Shown here in pieces: positions 1-4,990 of a stretch of DNA of 8,040 nucleotides. The stretch covers positions 1-8,040 of the forward strand of contig JAJAZF010000191.1 of assembly GCA_026785875.1 (NCBI GenBank). Reading direction: 5' to 3'. Every line of letters starts with the position of its first letter. Positions within the stretch are counted from its first letter, which is position 1. The position numbers and the translations under genes were made by a program. Below the pieces are notes generated by a model. It saw only the letters and a program-made list of their open reading frames with translations, searched no databases and had not been told where the DNA came from. The stretch comes from Chamaesiphon sp. Its GTDB lineage: Bacteria > Cyanobacteriota > Cyanobacteriia > Cyanobacteriales > Chamaesiphonaceae.

Positions 1-174
1 ATCATGGTAGCTACGATCGAGCAAGGGGAAAAGATTGAGGAGATAGTATCAGGAGTAGAAAAACAGCTTCAGCGTGCTGGCGATTCTCCAGGGGAGAGGC
101 TACGCCAACGACCACTTGAGGGTGATGATGAAGTAGTTCAGATACCTGCTGACGATTGCAGCCGAATCTACTAA
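1..174 (+). CDS. 3' end of an unrecognised gene (partial, cut by window edge)
   Basis: Frame 1 is open from the window edge to a TAA at 172-174, giving 57 residues. The first ~25 residues (VATIEQGEKIEEIVSGVEKQ region) are charged and heptad-like and would fit an amphipathic helix. The remainder (GDSPGERLRQRPLEGDD region) is encoded by a degenerate palindromic repeat at 73-110, so the native C-terminus may have been replaced or extended by the repeat. I do not recognise a family, and no function is proposed. An ATG at 4-6 is in frame, but whether it is the true start cannot be told because upstream sequence is missing. A minus-strand frame overlaps this stretch; I consider it a shadow because the plus frame has more natural protein composition. 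The alternative is that this is a decayed fragment, which the gene relic immediately after it makes plausible. Confidence 0.45.
   Translation: MMVATIEQGEKIEEIVSGVEKQLQRAGDSPGERLRQRPLEGDDEVVQIPADDCSRIY
73..110. repeat. Degenerate REP-like palindrome inside the reading frame
   Basis: The inner arms TCTCC (85-89) and GGAGA (93-97) pair across a 3-nt loop. The outer arms TGGCG (78-82) and CGCCA (103-107) pair next, followed by CGT (73-75) and ACG (108-110) after a 2-nt bulge. The right half, GCTACGCCAACGA (99-111), is identical over 13 nt to 2858-2870 in the palindrome after ppsA. This marks both as members of one dispersed repeat family, of the type widespread in cyanobacterial spacers. Confidence 0.6.
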
Positions 175-240
175 CTATCGAACGGGTAAGAAACTTAATC
201 AAAGAGGTTAATCCGACACTTTCTCCTGCTGTCAATAGTA
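153..240 (+). pseudogene. Gene relic, diverged copy of the segment at 3506-3592
   Basis: Positions 177-236 align without gaps to 3533-3592 with about 49 of 60 bases identical by eye. In matching frames the peptides are IERVRNLIKEVNPTLSPAVN here and IERVTKLIKEQNPTLTPAIN there: 15 of 20 identical, with mostly conservative changes. The similarity probably extends left to AGCCGAA (160-166), with a length change of roughly 10 nt between. The frame opens after a TGA at 150-152 and has no good start codon. It runs on past the similarity without recognisable protein character. The substitution pattern points to an old coding duplication that has decayed. The family is not recognised. Confidence 0.5.
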
Positions 241-244
241 TAAT
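239..244 (+). promoter_or_regulatory. Candidate -10 element for ppsA
   Basis: A perfect TATAAT lies 61 bp before the ppsA ATG. I see no convincing -35 at 16-18 bp upstream, so this rests on the -10 match alone. It would give a leader of roughly 50-55 nt. Confidence 0.3.
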
Positions 245-291
245 GTTTCAGGTACCTACAATATCGACAATCTTTTTAGCTAATTTCTATC

Positions 292-297
292 AGAGGA
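292..297 (+). promoter_or_regulatory. Ribosome binding site of ppsA
   Basis: AGAGGA sits 7 nt before the ATG at 305, a good Shine-Dalgarno spacing. It supports 305 as the start. Confidence 0.6.
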
Positions 298-304
298 CTG
301 GATT

Positions 305-2812
305 ATGCTCGATACCTCTTTCGGACTGATTTCAGAAACATCTCGTTCCCAAGCATTTGTGCTGTGGTTTGATGAAGTTGGGATTGCCGATATTGCACTT
401 GTCGGCGGTAAAAACGCATCCCTTGGTGAAATGATTCAGCAACTCGCACCCAAAGGGGTGAATGTGCCCAATGGGTTTGCCACCACTGCCGCCGCATATC
501 GCTATTTCATTGCCCAGGGGGGTTTAGAGCCTAAACTCCATCACATTTTTGCGGATTTAGATGTAGATAGTCTGCAAGACCTCCAGCAGCGGGGCGAACA
601 AGCGCGATCGCTGATGCTCAATACACCCTTCCCGCCAGAACTAAAACTGGAGATCGCTAATGCTTATGCTAAACTTTGCAGTCTGTATCCTAGTTCTGGC
701 ACAGATTGCGATCTTTTAGCCCCGATTCATCCCGATCTAGTCGGAGATTGTCTTCATCATACGGACGTGGCGGTGCGATCGAGTGCCACCGCCGAAGATT
801 TACCCGATGCTAGTTTCGCTGGACAACAGGAAACATATTTGAACGTCCACGGGGTCAAACAGGTGCTAGAAGCTTGTCAAAAATGTTTTGCCTCGATTTT
901 TACCGATCGAGCGATTTCCTATCGCACAGCAAGGGGATTCGACCATTTGAATGTGGATCTTTCTGTCGGTGTGCAAAAGATGGTGCGTTCCGATCTAGCT
1001 GCTTCGGGCGTGATGTTCTCGATCGATCCCGAAACCGGATTTAGGAATGCTGCTTCGATCTGTGCGGCTTATGGTTTGGGTGAAAATGTCGTCCAGGGAG
1101 CGGTGAATCCCGATGAATTTTTGGTGTTTAAACCCACCCTCACCGATGGTTTTAGGCCGATTCTCCAGAAAAGGTTGGGGAGTAAAGCGATTAAAATGGT
1201 TTACGATCTGGGCGGCTCGAAACTGACTAAAAACGTGCCTGTAATTGAATCCGATCGAGGTAAATTTGCGATCGATGATGATGAAATTCTCACCCTGGCG
1301 CGGTGGGCGGTAATCATCGAGGATCATTATTCAGCCGTGCGGGGCGGATATACGCCGATGGATATTGAGTGGGCAAAGGATGGTGAAACCGGACAGCTAT
1401 TTATCGTTCAGGCGCGTCCTGAAACAGTCCAGTCCCAGAAATCCGCCAATATTATCCGCAGCTACCGCTTCACATCAACCGATGAATCCACTATCCCCGC
1501 TTTAACTAGCGGTAGCGCAGTCGGCGAACGGATCGGGCAAGGGCAAGCACGAGTAATTTTTGATGTCCATCAAATCGCCGAGTTTCAGCCTGGAGAGGTG
1601 TTGGTGACAAATAAAACCGATCCTGACTGGGAGCCGATTATGAAAAAGGCAGGCGCGATCGTCACCAATCAGGGCGGACGTACCTGTCACGCCGCGATTA
1701 TTGCCAGAGAAATGGGGATTCCGGCGATCGTCGGGTGTAGTGATGCTACCAGTTCGATCGCCACTGGGCAAGCTGTCACCGTCTCCTGTGCTAAGGGTGA
1801 CATCGGACGGGTTTATGATGGCTTGTTGCCCTTTGAAGTCATCGAGACGGAATTGAGCCAGATTCCCGCTACCCACACTCAAATCCTGATGAATGTGGGC
1901 AACCCAGATGAAGCTCTGGGACTGTCGGCAATTCCCTGCGATGGTGTCGGTTTAGCCCGATTGGAGTTTATCATCGCCAACCAGATTAAGGTACACCCTT
2001 TGGCGTTGCTGAATTTCGATCTGCTGACAGATGCAACTGTCAAACGGGAGATTGCCAAACTGACAATATTCTACCCCCACAAGCCAGATTTCTTTGTTGA
2101 TAAACTCGCACATGGAGTCGCGACAATCGCCGCAGCATTCTATCCTCGTCCCGTCATCGTGCGGCTGTCGGATTTCAAGAGCAATGAGTACGCCAACCTC
2201 CTCGGTGGTCGTCAATTTGAACCCCACGAAGAAAACCCGATGATTGGCTGGCGGGGAGCTTCGCGCTACTACGATCCGCTCTATCAAGCCGCTTTTGCCC
2301 TGGAATGCCAAGCACTCAAACGAGTGCGGGAAGAAATGGGATTGATGAATATCATTCCGATGATTCCCTTCTGTCGAACCCCAGATGAAGGTCGCCAAGT
2401 CTTGGCAGAAATGGCTGAGAACGGCTTGAAGCAGGGCAATGGTTTAGAAGTCTATATGATGTGTGAAGTGCCTAGCAACGTCATCCTCGCTGCTGAATTT
2501 TGCCAAATCTTCGATGGGTTCTCGATCGGCTCGAACGATCTGACTCAGTTGACATTGGGACTCGATCGAGATTCAGCATTAGTATCCCACCTCTTCGACG
2601 AACGCAATCCAGCGGTAATGGCGATGGTGAAAATGGCAATTTCTACATTCAAAGCCAATGGACGCAAGATCGGCATCTGCGGACAAGCTCCCAGCGACTA
2701 TCCAGAATTCGCCCGTTTTCTGGTAGAACAAGGCATCGATTCGATTAGCCTCAATCCCGATTCTGTGATTAAAACCCGTCTGAAAATTGCTCAAGTTGAG
2801 GCTAGTATGTAA
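305..2812 (+). CDS. ppsA: Phosphoenolpyruvate synthase (pyruvate, water dikinase)
   Basis: Cytosolic enzyme converting pyruvate, ATP and water to PEP, AMP and phosphate, the gluconeogenic reverse of pyruvate kinase. The 835 residues compare with about 790 in E. coli PpsA. The N-terminal nucleotide-binding domain (about 15-375) shows LVGGKNASLGEM (32-43) and VRSSATAEDLPDASFAGQQ (157-175). The swivelling phosphohistidine domain (about 400-505) carries GGRTCHAAIIAREMGIPAIVG, with His462 as the phosphocarrier. The C-terminal PEP/pyruvate barrel (about 525-830) shows GVGLARLEFI (547-556), CEVPSN (720-725), GSNDLTQLTLGLDRD (742-756) and GICGQ (790-794), where Cys792 is the expected catalytic cysteine. 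All key residues are intact. The ATG at 305 has a good ribosome binding site and leaves an N-terminus similar in length to E. coli. It appears monocistronic: gene relic upstream, palindromic repeat downstream. Pyruvate phosphate dikinase is the alternative name, but motif spacing and length favour PEP synthase. Confidence 0.97.
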   Translation: MLDTSFGLISETSRSQAFVLWFDEVGIADIALVGGKNASLGEMIQQLAPKGVNVPNGFATTAAAYRYFIAQGGLEPKLHHIFADLDVDSLQDLQQRGEQARSLMLNTPFPPELKLEIANAYAKLCSLYPSSGTDCDLLAPIHPDLVGDCLHHTDVAVRSSATAEDLPDASFAGQQETYLNVHGVKQVLEACQKCFASIFTDRAISYRTARGFDHLNVDLSVGVQKMVRSDLAASGVMFSIDPETGFRNAASICAAYGLGENVVQGAVNPDEFLVFKPTLTDGFRPILQKRLGSKAIKMVYDLGGSKLTKNVPVIESDRGKFAIDDDEILTLARWAVIIEDHYSAVRGGYTPMDIEWAKDGETGQLFIVQARPETVQSQKSANIIRSYRFTSTDESTIPALTSGSAVGERIGQGQARVIFDVHQIAEFQPGEVLVTNKTDPDWEPIMKKAGAIVTNQGGRTCHAAIIAREMGIPAIVGCSDATSSIATGQAVTVSCAKGDIGRVYDGLLPFEVIETELSQIPATHTQILMNVGNPDEALGLSAIPCDGVGLARLEFIIANQIKVHPLALLNFDLLTDATVKREIAKLTIFYPHKPDFFVDKLAHGVATIAAAFYPRPVIVRLSDFKSNEYANLLGGRQFEPHEENPMIGWRGASRYYDPLYQAAFALECQALKRVREEMGLMNIIPMIPFCRTPDEGRQVLAEMAENGLKQGNGLEVYMMCEVPSNVILAAEFCQIFDGFSIGSNDLTQLTLGLDRDSALVSHLFDERNPAVMAMVKMAISTFKANGRKIGICGQAPSDYPEFARFLVEQGIDSISLNPDSVIKTRLKIAQVEASM

Positions 2813-2827
2813 CTGACACCGTTGATG

Positions 2828-2869
2828 CGTTGGCGGAGCCTCTTCTCGGAACGAGACGCTACGCCAACG
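2828..2869. repeat. REP-like palindrome after ppsA, possible terminator
   Basis: The outer arms CGTTGGCG (2828-2835) and CGCCAACG (2862-2869) are perfect over 8 bp. Pairing continues through AGC (2837-2839) with GCT (2858-2860). At the tip, TCTCG (2844-2848) pairs with CGAGA (2852-2856) around a GAA loop. It begins 15 nt after the ppsA stop and could end transcription, but it lacks a U-tract. Its right half matches 99-111, so it is a member of a dispersed repeat family rather than a gene-specific terminator. Confidence 0.7.
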
Positions 2870-2931
2870 AGAACGGAACGACAATCGACAGAATGTTCTA
2901 GTGGGAAGGCTTTCAGTAATGGGAAACCTCA

Positions 2932-3354
2932 GTGACCAAAAATGAAATGGCAGTGCGTTATCTCTGGCTGCTCACAAGAACCTCACATATTATTCGTAAG
3001 CTGAATGTGTCGGTAAAGAACGGAATTTTTGTGAACAATATAATGCTAATTTCACTGGTACATGTGGGATTTTTAGTGACTGTGCCTTTTGCCGCAAATG
3101 CACTGACTTCACAACCAGTTAGCCAGAACTTTAAGGGGGAAATAAATGTGCCAATCTCCCAAGGTCGTCCCAGCTACCAACGTGGCTATACCGTTCATTA
3201 CCGCAGTCCCCGCGACCGCCAATGGACTTTAGAAGGTTTCCATGCCGAGCGTCCCGATGCCGAACGTGCTGCCCGTAGATTGGAGCGGAGTGGTTTTAGA
3301 ACCCAAATCAGATCGCGCGCAGCAGCCGAACGTCGTAGTAATGGAGGTCGCTAA
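2932..3354 (+). CDS. Small probably exported protein with SPOR-like C-terminus
   Basis: The longest form is 140 residues from GTG 2932, but the start is uncertain. ATG 2947, GTG 3007, GTG 3031 and ATG 3043 are also in frame. A start at GTG 3007 would give a tidy signal peptide: a lysine near the N-terminus, a hydrophobic core (about residues 38-53 of the long form) and an A-N-A cleavage site after residue 57. The mature part is about 80 residues. Its C-terminal 55 (GYTVHYRSPRDRQWTLEG, then an Arg/Glu-rich helix ERAARRLERSGF and a TQIRSR strand) has the strand-helix-strand pattern and 'A-RL-R-G' phrasing seen in SPOR-type and related small periplasmic domains. That link is inference from pattern, not a firm family match. 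The tail is strongly basic. The function is unknown; an envelope or periplasmic location is likely if the signal peptide is real. Confidence 0.65.
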   Translation: MTKNEMAVRYLWLLTRTSHIIRKLNVSVKNGIFVNNIMLISLVHVGFLVTVPFAANALTSQPVSQNFKGEINVPISQGRPSYQRGYTVHYRSPRDRQWTLEGFHAERPDAERAARRLERSGFRTQIRSRAAAERRSNGGR

Positions 3355-3363
3355 TCGCATTAA

Positions 3364-3694
3364 ACAGTTGACACGCTGCAAATATATCGAGCACAGTGGC
3401 AAACTTACGAACAACACAGTTTGAATCTATTAAAATCGCTGGCAGATCGATCGACTGCTGAAGGTGTCACAACTCAATTCCACCAGATCGCTGGTGAAGG
3501 GTCGAGCCGAACGTCTGACAGATCGATCGGAAATCGAACGGGTTACGAAATTAATTAAAGAGCAAAATCCGACACTTACTCCTGCTATTAATCGAACTTG
3601 GATCGATGCTTGGGGACATGCTGACGTAGTAATGGATATACTAAGGAATAAGGAATATGGGCTGAAAACTCAGTTCCTTATTCCTTATTCCTAA
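3364..3694 (+). pseudogene. Frameshifted gene relic of unknown family
   Basis: Two adjoining plus-strand frames each look like protein, and neither makes a complete gene. Frame A (3364-3558, no ATG) reads TVDTLQIYRAQWQTYEQH and LLKSLADRSTAEGV before turning into low-quality sequence near 3495. Frame B (open from 3434, first GTG at 3464, stop 3692-3694) becomes protein-like from about 3500 (GRAERLTDRSEIERVTKL, then INRTWIDAWGHADVVMDI). Joining A to B near 3490-3500 needs a one-base frame change. The part at 3533-3592 has a diverged copy before ppsA (177-236). The last ~17 codons of frame B lie in a hairpin repeat, so the original C-terminus may be lost. Alternatively frame B alone (76 residues from GTG 3464) is a real small gene. 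I favour a decayed duplicate. No function can be assigned. Confidence 0.45.
3642..3687. terminator. Hairpin between convergent genes, likely bidirectional terminator
   Basis: TAAGGAATAAGGAA (3642-3655) and TTCCTTATTCCTTA (3674-3687) form a perfect 14-bp stem. Inside the loop, CTGA (3662-3665) and TCAG (3670-3673) can pair further. It lies just after the msrA stop (minus strand) and inside the end of the plus-strand relic. The right arm runs on as a third 7-nt TTCCTTA-like unit, so the element is built of heptamer units as well as being palindromic. Confidence 0.55.
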
Positions 3695-4356
3695 CTTACC
3701 ACTGACAAATTCTCAGGCATACAAACATTCGTACCGCCTAAACCACAATAACCGCCAGGATTCTTGGCTAGATACTGCTGGTGATAAACTTCGGCATAAT
3801 AAAATTCTGGTGCAGCGATAATTTCGGTCGTAATCTCCTTATGCCCGGCACTGTCGAGAGCCGATTGATAAGCTACTTTAGAAGCTTGGGCTAGTTGAAG
3901 TTGAGCATCGGAGTAGCAATAGATACCCGATCGATATTGAGTCCCGGCATCGTTACCTTGGCGCATTCCTTGAGTAGGATTGTGGTTTTCCCAGAAGGCT
4001 TTGAGCAGTTGTTGATAGGTGATAACTTCAGGATCGAATACCACTAGTACGACTTCATTGTGCCCTGTTGCACCACTACAAACCTCTTGATAGGTAGGAT
4101 TTGGGGTACTTCCGGCGGCATAGCCCACAGCGGTAATATACACCCCTGCTGGAAGTTGCCAAAATTTACGTTCGGCACCCCAGAAACAACCCATCCCAAA
4201 CATGGCTTTTTCCATCCGATCGGGATATGGTGGGGTGAAGGGATTACCATTGACATAATGTTTGGCAGGGAGAGCCATTTTTTCGGTTCTTCCAGGTAAT
4301 GCGTCTGCTGGAGATGGGATGGTTGATTTTTTACCACCGAAGAGGTTAGATAGCAT
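3691..4356 (-). CDS. msrA: Peptide-methionine (S)-S-oxide reductase MsrA
   Basis: Reduces S-methionine sulfoxide in free or protein-bound form, normally with thioredoxin as electron donor, as part of oxidative damage repair in the cytosol. The 221 residues match the long E. coli-type MsrA (about 212) along the whole length, including the N-terminal extension SPADALPGR (15-23). The active site GCFWGAE (56-62) carries catalytic Cys57. GHNE (99-102) and [11 protein letters not shown] (134-144) contribute the usual acidic residues and tyrosine. [20 protein letters not shown] (185-204) and GGTNVCMP (207-214) supply the recycling cysteines Cys204 and Cys212, the three-cysteine mechanism of E. coli MsrA (51/198/206). 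The ATG at 4356 is favoured because the extension it adds is conserved in the family; no strong ribosome binding site is visible. It converges on the relic at 3364-3694 (stop codons overlap) and diverges from the gene at 4622. Confidence 0.97.
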   Translation of the reverse strand: MLSNLFGGKKSTIPSPADALPGRTEKMALPAKHYVNGNPFTPPYPDRMEKAMFGMGCFWGAERKFWQLPAGVYITAVGYAAGSTPNPTYQEVCSGATGHNEVVLVVFDPEVITYQQLLKAFWENHNPTQGMRQGNDAGTQYRSGIYCYSDAQLQLAQASKVAYQSALDSAGHKEITTEIIAAPEFYYAEVYHQQYLAKNPGGYCGLGGTNVCMPENLSVVS

Positions 4357-4621
4357 AATTTTAGTTAATTTAGGTTTTCGTCACCAACTGCTTCACAGCC
4401 CAAATAGTCTGCATAGCTCGGGCAAGCATCTAGTTCTCTATTCACTCTAACGCATCTGCTTCCCTACAGAAGATGAAGATCGAGCCTTGAAAATACGACT
4501 TGACAACCTCATCATCTATACCTCGTCGAGACATTGAATATCCCTAACGACACTAGGTACCAGTTGAATTTTTCCAGCCCCCGATCCCTAATCCCTGTTC
4601 CCTCACCCCTAACCTAACCCT
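4357..4621. other. Divergent spacer between msrA and the 4622 gene
   Basis: This must hold the start signals of both neighbours. A TTGACA hexamer is present at 4500-4505 on the plus strand, but no -10 sits at 16-18 bp from it (TATACC is only 11 bp away), so I do not call a promoter. The right end (4585-4620) is a C-rich degenerate heptamer array, listed separately. Confidence 0.5.
4585..4620 (+). repeat. Degenerate C-rich heptamer array abutting a start codon
   Basis: Units TCCCTAA, TCCCTGT, TCCCTCA, CCCCTAA and a closing CCTAACCC follow one another to within one base of the ATG at 4622. This is the short tandem repeat style seen in cyanobacterial spacers. It displaces any Shine-Dalgarno sequence from the gene that follows. 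Confidence 0.6.
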
Positions 4622-4939
4622 ATGGGTAAAAATGACATCAAAGAATCTAGTCTGTTGCATCAACGCTTGAAAACTGCTTTGCACGATGGGATCAAGGTTT
4701 GGTTTGAAACCCGCGACAAAAGTTACTTTGGTGTGCCGATTGGACTCGATCGAGATTTTGTGGAAGTATTAATTCTAGTTCCAGGTAGTGAGGAGGATTC
4801 GACGGAGTACATCTTCCAACGAGTAACCTGGGTAGTGCGATTGTCTTCGATCTCGGCGATCGCCTACCCTTCAGAATACTGGTCTACCGATCGCTTGGAT
4901 AGTCTCTTAAATAAATCTCCACTGAGTACAGATGGTTAA
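4622..4939 (+). CDS. Hypothetical protein, possible small beta-barrel (Sm-like) fold
   Basis: 105 residues from ATG 4622. No named family is recognised. After an N-terminal helix-like segment (about 5-20) the core alternates short hydrophobic strands: GIKVWFETRDKSYFG (23-37), VPIGLDRDFVEVLILVPG (38-55), an acidic loop (SEEDSTE), then FQRVTWVVRLSSISAIAYP. The spacing of G-x-V, x-G, D-x-V-x-V and L-x-S-I-x-A-I resembles the five-strand small barrel of Sm/LSm or related domains. This is pattern inference only. There is no signal peptide or membrane segment, so it is probably cytosolic. No ribosome binding site precedes the start because a C-rich repeat occupies the position; translation would have to be leader-independent or the true start lies elsewhere, though no other in-frame ATG is seen nearby. 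It converges with the NRPS-like gene across a heptamer repeat. Confidence 0.7.
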   Translation: MGKNDIKESSLLHQRLKTALHDGIKVWFETRDKSYFGVPIGLDRDFVEVLILVPGSEEDSTEYIFQRVTWVVRLSSISAIAYPSEYWSTDRLDSLLNKSPLSTDG

Positions 4940-4940
4940 A

Positions 4941-4980
4941 TAATTGATAATTGATAATTGATAATTGATAATTGATAATT
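4941..4980 (+). repeat. Heptanucleotide tandem repeat (TAATTGA) x 5.7
   Basis: Five perfect copies of TAATTGA (4941-4975) plus TAATT (4976-4980) start directly after the stop of the preceding gene and end 10 bp before the stop of the convergent NRPS-like gene. Exact 7-bp periodicity with no substitutions suggests a recent or actively slipping array of the short-tandemly-repeated-repetitive (STRR) type known in cyanobacteria. Confidence 0.95.
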
Positions 4981-4990
4981 GCGAATGCAA

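Noticed and set aside
11..235. 74-residue minus-strand open frame at the left edge
   Set aside because: It is antisense to the open frame at 1-174 and to the relic at 177-236, which has a coding-type paralogue on the plus strand. Its composition is not protein-like.
995..2884. Several long minus-strand frames opposite ppsA and a plus-strand frame inside it
   Set aside because: They are shadows of the strongly conserved ppsA coding frame, with no recognisable domains.
3242..3424. 60-residue plus-strand frame overlapping the end of the small exported protein
   Set aside because: Mostly in another frame of that gene. Its last part could be the relic's original start, but nothing supports it as a gene.
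4044..4450. Frames on both strands within and beside msrA
   Set aside because: They overlap the unmistakable MsrA frame and show no independent coding character.
4500..4522. TTGACA followed by TATACC, resembling a promoter
   Set aside because: The spacing is 11 bp, far from the 16-18 bp needed, and no better -10 lies at the right distance.
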